From Deminuibacter soli (GTDB lineage: Bacteria; Bacteroidota; Bacteroidia; Chitinophagales; Chitinophagaceae): DNA of 64,000 nt. Position 1 is the first letter of the stretch. Every line of letters begins with the position of its first letter. The notes under the pieces were generated by a model. That model was not told the origin of the DNA. It did no database searches and saw only the letters and a program-made list of their open reading frames with translations. Below are positions 33,799-41,395 of this stretch, in pieces. The position numbers and the translations under genes are program-made. The stretch lies in contig NZ_QTJU01000001.1 in assembly GCF_003412455.1 (NCBI RefSeq), positions 682,001 to 746,000 on the forward strand, in the 5' to 3' direction.

Positions 33799-35113
33799 AT
33801 TCCGGTACTTTTACTGCTTCGCCCCATTTCAGCACAGCAGTACGTATATCATCCATTTTATAGGGTTTCAGCAAAAAGTCGTTAAACCCTGCACGTATCA
33901 CAATCTCTTTTTCACTGATCAATGCATTGGCTGTAACGCCTACTATCACTGGTTTTTGGCCGGTTAAAAAATATTCGCGGATGCGTCTTGTTGCTTCCAG
34001 TCCGTCCATTACCGGCATATACAGATCCATAAAAATGAGATCAAACGTGTGCTCTATCGCCAGCGCCACAGCTTCAGCGCCATTTTTTGCCACCACGCAC
34101 TGGTACCCCATTTTACCAAGCAGGGAAGTAAGCATAAACTGGTTCATATCATTGTCGTCCACAATCAAAATACGCAGCGGCATTTGCTGCGCCAGCGTAT
34201 TGTCGATCAATGCAGCTGCTTCGGTGGTTTCACCATCAGGCTCTGTTTCAAATGGCTCTTTCAGCATGCGGCCTTTAATGGTGAAGGTGATAAAATTGCC
34301 TTTGCCTGCAATGGTTTCCATTTTAAAAGTGCCACCCATTAATGCCACCAGGCGGGTGCTAACCGAAAGACCGAGGCCGGTTTGGTCGGTTGTCATGCTG
34401 AGTGCATGCACATTCGCGTGATGATCGGGTATCAGCATGCTGCCTGTAATAGGCTGGATAAGGCTGTTGTCTTCTATCGCAAACAAAATCTCAATCGCAT
34501 CGTCCTGCCTGCTTTTCAGCGAAATCTTCAGCATGATGCCGCTGCCGTCAGCTGCCTGCCGTTGGGCATTGCTCAGCAGGTTAATCAACACCTGCCGCAG
34601 CCTGGAATGATCACCGAGTATCAGGTCAGGCACCTGTTCGTCTACCTGGCTGGCAATACTCAAATGGTTGCCTGCCGATGCGTTGAGCAGTGACAAAACC
34701 TCACGCACACTGCGTTTCAGGCCAAAAGGTACCTGTTCAAGCTGCAGGGAGCCCGATTCAATTTTTGAAAACACCAGCATGTCGTTAATCACCGACAGCA
34801 GCGAAACGTTGCTGTGGTGAATATTGCTGACATATTTCTTCTGCTCTTCAGACAAAGGAGTTTGCATCAACAGCGAGGTTAAGCCAATGGCGCTGTTCAG
34901 CGGCGTGCGGATGGCATGGTTCACGGTAGCGAGGAACTGCGCCTTGGATTGCGTCATCTCTGCTTCTGCCTTGCGCGCATCTTCCACTTGCTTGCGTGCT
35001 TCGGTACGTAACCGCGTACTTTGCTTCAATAACAGCAAAATAAACACAATCAGAAACAGGCAAATAATTAGCGTAGCAGGTATATACAACATGATGTTCT
35101 GGTTTTTGAACAA
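33797..35113 (-). CDS. Hybrid histidine kinase without sensor domain
   Basis: The 438-residue protein has one membrane segment (about residues 9-30) and a short coiled linker. The HisKA domain has the phospho-acceptor His in ATVNHAIRTPLN, and a HATPase domain (QVLINLLSNAQ, TGLGLSV) and a C-terminal receiver (LRILIVDDND, Asp in LIFMDLYMPVMDG) follow. There is no periplasmic or PAS input domain. The H-box reads NHAIRTP instead of the usual SHEIRTP, with Glu replaced by Ala. That Glu normally assists phosphotransfer, so activity may be altered. It is monocistronic. Confidence 0.9.
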   Translation of the reverse strand: MFKNQNIMLYIPATLIICLFLIVFILLLLKQSTRLRTEARKQVEDARKAEAEMTQSKAQFLATVNHAIRTPLNSAIGLTSLLMQTPLSEEQKKYVSNIHHSNVSLLSVINDMLVFSKIESGSLQLEQVPFGLKRSVREVLSLLNASAGNHLSIASQVDEQVPDLILGDHSRLRQVLINLLSNAQRQAADGSGIMLKISLKSRQDDAIEILFAIEDNSLIQPITGSMLIPDHHANVHALSMTTDQTGLGLSVSTRLVALMGGTFKMETIAGKGNFITFTIKGRMLKEPFETEPDGETTEAAALIDNTLAQQMPLRILIVDDNDMNQFMLTSLLGKMGYQCVVAKNGAEAVALAIEHTFDLIFMDLYMPVMDGLEATRRIREYFLTGQKPVIVGVTANALISEKEIVIRAGFNDFLLKPYKMDDIRTAVLKWGEAVKVPE

Positions 35114-35302
35114 GAATGCTGGGGCAATTATTCCCCAACACTTTGCTACTCACCACAATTATTATCAACTAAAAAACAATAATATAATAAATACCGTTTA
35201 TATCTTTAGTCTTTTACAGGAGTGACCCTATTTATATTATGCAATTAATCGTAAGAGAATTTAATTTGCAATTAATATTTTATTAATTGAAATATAGGGA
35301 GG

Positions 35303-35584
35303 CTAATGTTTACCCTCCAGCTGGTCAACATAGTCAACCGAACCCAGTCGTATTTTCACCGGAAATTTTACTGCTTTTTCCAGTTTCAATTCCTTATCGC
35401 AGAAAAAAGGTAAATGATTGGTATAATAATTAGCAGGTATAAGCCGTATAGGGTAATGTGCAACAGCAGCCGAATCGCGGATTTGTAAAGTTTTAACAAC
35501 TATGCTGGTTGAATCAGTATGCGTTTGCGCCTGCGCAAAAACTTTACATAAAACACAGCAAACTACCAATATTGTTTTCGGCAT
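35303..35584 (-). CDS. Hypothetical small exported protein
   Basis: The 93-residue protein has a signal peptide (MPKTILVVCCVLCKVFAQAQ) and a mature part of about 73 residues ending in FPVKIRLGSVDYVDQLEGKH. The family is not recognised. It is divergent from rpoN with 85 bases between the starts. The signal peptide and the clean open frame in an otherwise empty gap support a real gene. Confidence 0.65.
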   Translation of the reverse strand: MPKTILVVCCVLCKVFAQAQTHTDSTSIVVKTLQIRDSAAVAHYPIRLIPANYYTNHLPFFCDKELKLEKAVKFPVKIRLGSVDYVDQLEGKH

Positions 35585-35669
35585 ATAGTATGATGATTAC
35601 ACCGTAAATTTACCGCGAAAAACCAAGTTCTGGATTTGCCTTAACGCATATTTAGGAATCTGAAAAAGA

Positions 35670-37157
35670 ATGGCACTTAGTCAATCATTACAACAGAAAT
35701 TATTACAGAAACTGTCACCTCAGCAGATTCAGCTTATGAAACTGCTGCAGGTACCTACTGCCAACCTTGAAGAGCGTATCAAGGAAGAGCTGGAAGAAAA
35801 CCCGGCCCTGGAGCAGTCGGAAGACAGCCATGACGACAATTACCTCGACGAGCCTTCCGATGAATTTGAATCGGGTGAGGACGAGTATGATATGGATGGA
35901 AGCGAGGATGAGTACGAGAATATCGACATCAGCGAATACGTCTCCGACAGCGACGACGATGTAGCCGATTACAAGCTGCGCGACGATAACTACCCGGAAG
36001 CAGACGATAAAAAAACCATTCCTTTCAAACTCGAAAGCAGCTTTCACGATACCCTGCTCGATCAGCTGGGCCTGCTGTCATTGGGCGAACGTGATTACAA
36101 AATAGCAGAGCAGATTGTAGGCAGCCTCGATGACGATGGTTACCTGCGCCGCGAATTGTCGTCTATTGCCGATGACCTTGCCTTCAGGCAAAACATCGAT
36201 GCATCTGAAGAAGAAATTGAAAGTATCATTAAAAAGATACAACAGTTTGACCCGCCGGGTATTTGTGCACGCGACCTGAAAGAATGCCTGCTGCTGCAGT
36301 TGCGCCGACAGTTAATTGAAGGCAGGGATGTAGCGCTGGCTATTACGGTGCTCGACAAATACTTTGACGAGTTTACCAAGAAGCACTACGAAAAAATACA
36401 GCGTGGCCTTAACCTCGACGATGATCAGCTGCGCGATGTAATCAATATCATCATTAAGCTCAATCCCAAGCCGGGAGGCAATTTGGGAGAAATAAACAAG
36501 GCGGAAAGCTATATCGTTCCCGACTTCTTTATTCTCAACAACAACTCCAAGCTGGAGCTTACCCTCAATGCTAAAAACGCACCCGACCTGCGCATCAGCG
36601 AAGGTTACCGCGAAATGCTGAAAGAGTATGATAAGGGTGCTAAAAAAGACAAACGCCAGAAAGAAGCGGTGATGTTCATCAAGCAGAAAATTGATTCTGC
36701 GAAATGGTTCATCGACATGATCAAACAGCGCCAGCACACCCTGCTGAGCACCATGAACGCGATCATGAACTACCAGCACGAGTTCTTTCTTACCGGTGAC
36801 GAAACCAATCTTCGTCCCATGATCCTGAAAGATATTGCAGAGATCACCGGTCTTGATATCAGCACCGTAAGCCGTGTGGCCAACAGTAAGTTTGTGCAAA
36901 CCGAGTTTGGCACTTACCGCCTCAAATTCTTCTTCAGTGAATCACTCAGTACCGAAAGCGGTGAAGAAGTGAGCACCCGCGAAGTAAAGAAAATACTGAG
37001 CGACCTGATAGAAGGTGAAGACAAGCGCAAGCCGCTGAGCGATGAGCGCTTAACCGAACTGCTCCAGGAAAAGGGCTACAATATTGCCCGCCGCACGGTA
37101 GCCAAATACCGCGAACAGCTGAACATACCGGTAGCAAGGCTCAGGAAACAATTATAA
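35670..37157 (+). CDS. rpoN: RNA polymerase sigma-54 factor
   Basis: This is the alternative sigma factor that needs AAA+ activators. The 495 residues contain the glutamine-rich region I (QSLQQKLLQKLSPQQIQLMKLLQVP, 5-29) and a very acidic region II (about 50-115). The core-binding domain and the HTH (LKDIAEITGLDISTVSRVANSK) follow, and then the RpoN box ARRTVAKYRE near the C-terminus. The acidic region is longer than in proteobacterial RpoN. A likely client activator of NtrC type is encoded at 61953-63308. Confidence 0.97.
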   Translation: MALSQSLQQKLLQKLSPQQIQLMKLLQVPTANLEERIKEELEENPALEQSEDSHDDNYLDEPSDEFESGEDEYDMDGSEDEYENIDISEYVSDSDDDVADYKLRDDNYPEADDKKTIPFKLESSFHDTLLDQLGLLSLGERDYKIAEQIVGSLDDDGYLRRELSSIADDLAFRQNIDASEEEIESIIKKIQQFDPPGICARDLKECLLLQLRRQLIEGRDVALAITVLDKYFDEFTKKHYEKIQRGLNLDDDQLRDVINIIIKLNPKPGGNLGEINKAESYIVPDFFILNNNSKLELTLNAKNAPDLRISEGYREMLKEYDKGAKKDKRQKEAVMFIKQKIDSAKWFIDMIKQRQHTLLSTMNAIMNYQHEFFLTGDETNLRPMILKDIAEITGLDISTVSRVANSKFVQTEFGTYRLKFFFSESLSTESGEEVSTREVKKILSDLIEGEDKRKPLSDERLTELLQEKGYNIARRTVAKYREQLNIPVARLRKQL

Positions 37158-37221
37158 TTTTAACGCCACGATATTTTCACCAGCCAGGCAGCACCACTGC
37201 CTGGCAATTTTAATCGTACAC

Positions 37222-37899
37222 ATGACCACAGATATTGATATACCACAAGAACAGCAACCGGCCACACAGCCTGCAGCCTTGCGCGTGCTGGCCAAACTGG
37301 TGTCGTATATTTTTCACCCGTTGTTTATTCCCACGTATATTTTTATCTGGCTCATGCTGCGCTTTCCTTACGAATTTGCCGGCATTACAGAAAAAATGGT
37401 GAAGCTGCGCCTGCTGGGCGCATTCTGGACCACCGCCTTTTTCCCTGCCTTCGCGGTGTTTTTGCTTTGGCGACTGAAGTTTGTTGAAAGCATTTTGCTG
37501 CGCACACAGAAAGAGCGCATTGTGCCCTACATCATTACCATGTTTTTTTACTGGTGGATGTGGTACCTAAGCCGCAATTTCACCGACCAGCCCATTATAC
37601 TGAAAAGCTTTTACCTGGGTATTTTCTTTACCACTGTACTGGGCCTTATCGGCAATGTGTTCTTTAAAATAAGCATGCACGCCATGGGCATTGCCGGCGG
37701 CCTCTGCTGCGTTATTGCCACCTGCTTTTTATACCATGTTCACCTTGGAGCCGATATTGCCATTGTAACCCTGGTTGCCGGACTGGTAGGTACCAGCCGC
37801 CTGCTGCTGAACGATCATAGTCCGGCCGAGGTATACGCCGGTATTATCGTGAGCATACTATGCCAGCTGCTTGCCTGGTATTTTGTATTTAAATTTTAA
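37222..37899 (+). CDS. PAP2-like integral membrane protein
   Basis: The 225-residue protein has six or so hydrophobic segments and a C-terminal SRLLLNDHSPAEVYAG that resembles the last motif of PAP2 phosphatases (SR-x-x-x-x-x-H-x3-DV-x-x-G). The first PAP2 motif (K-x6-RP) is not evident, so it may be an inactive relative or a distinct family. It lies 64 bases after rpoN and probably shares its transcript; a strong terminator follows. Confidence 0.8.
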   Translation: MTTDIDIPQEQQPATQPAALRVLAKLVSYIFHPLFIPTYIFIWLMLRFPYEFAGITEKMVKLRLLGAFWTTAFFPAFAVFLLWRLKFVESILLRTQKERIVPYIITMFFYWWMWYLSRNFTDQPIILKSFYLGIFFTTVLGLIGNVFFKISMHAMGIAGGLCCVIATCFLYHVHLGADIAIVTLVAGLVGTSRLLLNDHSPAEVYAGIIVSILCQLLAWYFVFKF

Positions 37900-37917
37900 A
37901 GGAATATAACCTGCAGT

Positions 37918-37950
37918 AAAAAAGGGCGCTCAGTGTGAGCGCCCTTTTTT
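37918..37950. terminator. Bidirectional terminator, rpoN operon/YkuD_2 gene
   Basis: A perfect 15-base stem (AAAAAAGGGCGCTCA and its complement) with a 3-base loop lies between two convergent genes, with T-runs on both strands. Confidence 0.95.
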
Positions 37951-37972
37951 ATAATATCTTCATCCGGAAGCA

Positions 37973-38776
37973 TTATTTATTCAATGCCGCGATGTTCAGC
38001 GGGGGAAGTGGTGCTTCCAGCGCAGGCCAGTTAAAACGTGCATTTACAATTTGTGAGCTGTGTGCGTACCAGGCATCGGGGTAATAAGCGAAAAAGCAGC
38101 TGCCGTCTTTAATCTCATCGATAATGTTTTTATGCTCTTCATAAGGCACAGCCGGGCAACCATAACTGCGGCCCATCATCTGTCCTTCGTCGGCCCTTTC
38201 TCCATTTACATAAAAACTGCCGTGCATTACAATATCGCGTTTGCGCACATTGCTGTTAATGCCATGCTCCTGCCCGTCGAAACGCATGCTGTAGCCGGCT
38301 TTGCCGCGGTAAGTTTCAGCAGTGATCATAAAACCCAGTGAGCTTTTGTGCGAATTATTGAGGTTGGAAAAGCTGGAAGCCATGTCTTTTCCTGAATTGC
38401 GACCATGTGACACATACGTGTTGTACAGGATAAGCCCCTTTTCCATATCGAGTACATACAGGCGTTTGGCGCTGCTGGGCTGACTGTAATCGCAGATAGT
38501 GAGCAAATGTTTTTTGGCAAGCAGGTTTTTACTGAGCAGGTACTCGTACCCTTTGCAGGCATTGAAAAATACGCTGCGGTTTAAACCGGCAGAATCAAGG
38601 TGAAGCTGGGTGTACATACTGTCTACCCAATGATTAACAACAGCAGATTCACTGTTACCGAGCAGGGAAGGGAATTTTTTGTCGTCGTTAAGATCTTTGC
38701 CAAAAGCGCTGGTTACGGCAAGAGATCCAAAGGTGCATGCGTAAAAGCCACACAGAATCAAAAATCGTTTCATCAC
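37973..38776 (-). CDS. Murein L,D-transpeptidase catalytic domain family protein (YkuD_2)
   Basis: The 267-residue exported protein is of the YkuD_2 type (PF13645). It shows LYVLDMEKGLILYNTYVSHGRNSG, SSLGFMITAETYRGKAGYSMRFDGQE and the putative catalytic stretch VMHGSFYVN with SYGCPAVP. The fold is that of L,D-transpeptidases, which link peptidoglycan stem peptides or anchor proteins. Biochemical data for this subgroup are scarce. A paralog lies at 55492-56250. Confidence 0.9.
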   Translation of the reverse strand: MMKRFLILCGFYACTFGSLAVTSAFGKDLNDDKKFPSLLGNSESAVVNHWVDSMYTQLHLDSAGLNRSVFFNACKGYEYLLSKNLLAKKHLLTICDYSQPSSAKRLYVLDMEKGLILYNTYVSHGRNSGKDMASSFSNLNNSHKSSLGFMITAETYRGKAGYSMRFDGQEHGINSNVRKRDIVMHGSFYVNGERADEGQMMGRSYGCPAVPYEEHKNIIDEIKDGSCFFAYYPDAWYAHSSQIVNARFNWPALEAPLPPLNIAALNK

Positions 38777-39008
38777 TGGTTGCTGATTTGGTTTTTGCGT
38801 TCACAATTGGATTTTCAGGTTGGTAGTTGTGCCATTAATAATGACCTGCGGGCAAAATTATTGTGCATCCGGTAAAAAAAATCGGCCGCCCGGTCATTTT
38901 AAGGCTATTTAACTACATTCTAACTGCCTCAAAGTAGGCAAAATCTGCCCAAAATATGGGTCTAAACGCCTTTTTTTTAGCATTTTATGCCCTTTGCGGC
39001 CGTTTCTT

Positions 39009-40028
39009 TTACAATTCCCCTGAATTTGAAAACTCGTTAAAATAGATACGTACCAGTAATATAAACATGGCAATAAGAATGGGACCAAATATTAATCCGA
39101 TGAAGCCAAACATGTTTACACCTATAATTACACCAAACAGGGTAATAAGCGGGTGTATATCGCCAATTTTCCTTTGCAGTACAATGCGGAAAAGATTGTC
39201 AACCGTGCCTATTACACCAAACCCGTAAATCAGCATTACAATACCCTTCCATGCAGGCTCCTGCACAAACAATAAAATGCTTAGCGGAACATAGGCCATA
39301 GCGGCACCTACAAACGGCAGCATGGAAGTAATGCAGGTTACCATAAACCAGAACCAGGGATCTTTTACACCCAGGAAAAAATAGGCCACCAGCCCCACAA
39401 TACCCTGCAGCAGGGCAATCAGCGGTACACCCAGTGCATTGCTGATGACCAGCCCTTTCAGTTCCTTGCCCATGCGTATTTTATTGGATGTTTTAAGCGG
39501 CATATGCGTAAACAGCCATTGCTCCATGGTATCGTAATTCACCAGCATAAAATACAGGATGAAATACATGATCAATAACATGGTAAGTGTATTGAACGTT
39601 GCGCCAAGCACATTGGGCAAACTGCCGGCGATAATAGTGCCTGCCTTGCTCAGGTTTTCGCCGCTCAGCAAGTGAATATCATACTGCTGCTGTAAACGGC
39701 CGATAAGATTTTTGAGCGCTTCGATTACCTGGTTGGAGTGCTGCACTGCGTAATTGATGCGCGAGCTGAGCATGGTCACCATCACCCAAATGGGCACCAG
39801 CACAACCAGGAAGGTAAGCAACAGCACAATGGTAGCGGCCCAGGGCTTGCGCCAATGCTTTTTACCTACCAGGAAAGCCATCTGTGAACGTACCAGCACA
39901 TAAAAAGTAACTGCACCAAGCAGGGCTGGTATAAAAGAAGATAATTCAATAAATAAAATTGTACCCAGAATAAGCAGTATGGCAATAAAAGCTACCTGGC
40001 GTAGTTTGTTGCTGTCGAGATAATTCAT
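39009..40028 (-). CDS. AI-2E family transporter (YdiK/PerM-like)
   Basis: The 339-residue integral membrane protein has the profile of the AI-2E/PerM family: N-terminal pairs of membrane helices (VAFIAILLILGTILFIELSSFIPALLGAV), a central soluble part (NYAVQHSNQVIEALKNLIGRL) and a C-terminal helical bundle (SMLPFVGAAMAYVPLSILL, FGVIIGVNMFGFIGLIFGPIL). The start is either the ATG at 40034 or at 40028 (MNYLDSN). Despite the family name, most members are not known to move AI-2; some act as Na+/H+ antiporters. A CATATTTG box ends 4 bases before the first ATG. Confidence 0.9.
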   Translation of the reverse strand: MNYLDSNKLRQVAFIAILLILGTILFIELSSFIPALLGAVTFYVLVRSQMAFLVGKKHWRKPWAATIVLLLTFLVVLVPIWVMVTMLSSRINYAVQHSNQVIEALKNLIGRLQQQYDIHLLSGENLSKAGTIIAGSLPNVLGATFNTLTMLLIMYFILYFMLVNYDTMEQWLFTHMPLKTSNKIRMGKELKGLVISNALGVPLIALLQGIVGLVAYFFLGVKDPWFWFMVTCITSMLPFVGAAMAYVPLSILLFVQEPAWKGIVMLIYGFGVIGTVDNLFRIVLQRKIGDIHPLITLFGVIIGVNMFGFIGLIFGPILIAMFILLVRIYFNEFSNSGEL

Positions 40029-40547
40029 GTCCAAATATGTATACCTGTGTTATTCATATTTGATGCCAGCTGCAGTTATTTGCGTTACGGGGGGCGGGAA
40101 AGTGTAGTTGCGGCTTGTGATATAAAAAAAATTTCACCAGCGTAAAACCAAACAGGCTGATAAACGTTTAAACATTGACTTGAATGTGTACAGTATGGGC
40201 AAAAAAAAAGCCCTGATAAGACTATCTGGGCCGTTGCTAACCTATGAAAAACACCGATGTAAAGATAAGCTGGGTTATTTTGATATACAATAGCCAAACC
40301 TTAAGCAAAGATTAAAAAACGCTGAAAATTTTAAGGCCGCAACCAAAACTAACAGCTTTCCCAATAATTACGCATCTTCCTATTCATCCCTGTTTACACA
40401 AATACTGCTTAAAGACGCATACACTTGTTTGCCTGTTGTAGAAACAAATACCCGGCTGATAACCGGCACTTCCCGGTAATACACTGGCATTACACACAAA
40501 GCAGCCGCGGTATAATTGTTGAACCCTTCCCCTGTAAAACCTGTTTT
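40029..40547. other. 519-base gap between the AI-2E and DUF genes
   Basis: No protein gene is supported here. The gap holds a promoter-like site for the AI-2E gene, a candidate small RNA on the minus strand (40202-40267 with a -33 element at 40288-40290) and the start region of the 40548 gene. The minus-strand open frame at 40085-40297 runs across the small RNA and lacks coding character. Confidence 0.6.
40202..40254 (-). ncRNA. Candidate small RNA with own promoter and terminator
   Basis: On the minus strand, TTG (40288-40290), a 20-base spacer and TATCTTTA (40260-40267) form a near-consensus promoter. About 50 bases downstream stands an intrinsic terminator, GCCC-A-GATA-gtct-TATC-A-GGGC followed by T8 (40202-40231). 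The transcript would be about 50 bases and would start ACATCGGTG..., with CATAGGTTAGCAAC just before the hairpin. It points toward the AI-2E gene, whose own promoter lies 150 bases on, so it is more likely an independent RNA than a 5' leader. I do not recognise the family. Confidence 0.5.
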
Positions 40548-40895
40548 ATGCAAAAAGAAGATCAAATGACAACGCTGGCGGGTGTAATGGAAAAATTGCG
40601 CCTCAGGAAACTGGACAATGAGTTCCGGTGGACAGCCGAAGGCTTTACGGCAGGCAAAGGCAAAAATTACCAACCGGAAGATTTGCTGATCACGAAAACC
40701 TATCGCTTCGAGGGTATGAGCGATCCTTCAGATAATGCCATACTGTATATTATAAAAGCCAATGACGGCTTAACCGGTTACAGTCTGGACGCCTATGGCG
40801 CCTATAGCAACCATGAAGATGAAGAAGGCTATGATAATTTTATACGCCTGATACCTATCGAAGCGCATGAAGAGCAACTGAATGAAGAAATTTAG
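40548..40895 (+). CDS. Small conserved protein (family often labelled phosphoribosylpyrophosphate synthetase)
   Basis: The 115-residue protein begins at the ATG at 40548 (MQKEDQMTTLAGVMEKLRL) or at the internal ATG MTTLAG. Conserved features are TYRFEGMSDPSDNAILYII, SLDAYGAYSNHED and a very acidic end. Bacteroidota homologues carry a misleading phosphoribosylpyrophosphate synthetase name. At this size and without the PRPP-binding motif, synthetase activity is not credible. The function is unknown. Confidence 0.75.
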   Translation: MQKEDQMTTLAGVMEKLRLRKLDNEFRWTAEGFTAGKGKNYQPEDLLITKTYRFEGMSDPSDNAILYIIKANDGLTGYSLDAYGAYSNHEDEEGYDNFIRLIPIEAHEEQLNEEI

Positions 40896-40969
40896 CCGCT
40901 GTACCTGCCTGCTGAATAAGCCAGAACGAAGAATTTACTGGTCTCCTCCCCTCGCGGAGGAGATTTTTT

Positions 40970-41368
40970 TTACCTGCCTGTATTTAAAAAGCTTTTTACC
41001 ATATCGGTATATTCCTCGTACGAACTCGGTTTGCTGATGGTAGCCTCTGCTCCCAGCCTGGTACACTGATCCATAAAAACAGCGTCGTTATAGGTGCTGT
41101 AAATAATTACCGTAATGTGTTTATAGCGGTCACTGGTTTTAAGATAGGAAAGGGTTTGCATGCCATTCATTTTAGGCATGTTGTGATCGAGAATGATCAG
41201 GTTGGGTAAATTGCCTGTACCCGGTATGGCATCGAGGTACTGAATTACTTCAATGCCGTTTTCCACGAAATCGAGCGCTGAACGGCTATAGCCGAGGTCT
41301 TCAAAAACCTGGTCGAATATAAATCGGTCATCGCTGTCGTCATCTGCCAGTAAAATTTTCTTCGTCAT
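40970..41368 (-). CDS. Single-domain response regulator
   Basis: The 132-residue stand-alone receiver has acidic residues in LLADDDSDD and the phospho-acceptor Asp in LIILDHNMPKMNG; the Lys in TISKPSSYEEY completes the active site. This subtype (with ENGIEVIQYLDAIPG) often pairs with phytochrome kinases (Rcp1 type). It is the last gene of the operon with the CheB-CheR kinase, phytochrome module and heme oxygenase, 27 bases after the kinase stop. Confidence 0.92.
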   Translation of the reverse strand: MTKKILLADDDSDDRFIFDQVFEDLGYSRSALDFVENGIEVIQYLDAIPGTGNLPNLIILDHNMPKMNGMQTLSYLKTSDRYKHITVIIYSTYNDAVFMDQCTRLGAEATISKPSSYEEYTDMVKSFLNTGR

Positions 41369-41395
41369 ACGCTCCTGTTAAAAATGCGGTTGTTG

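Noticed and set aside
36312-36899. 195-codon minus-strand frame inside rpoN
   Set aside because: rpoN is unmistakable in this region on the plus strand.
40085-40297. 70-codon minus-strand frame before the AI-2E gene
   Set aside because: It spans the candidate small RNA with its terminator and lacks coding character.
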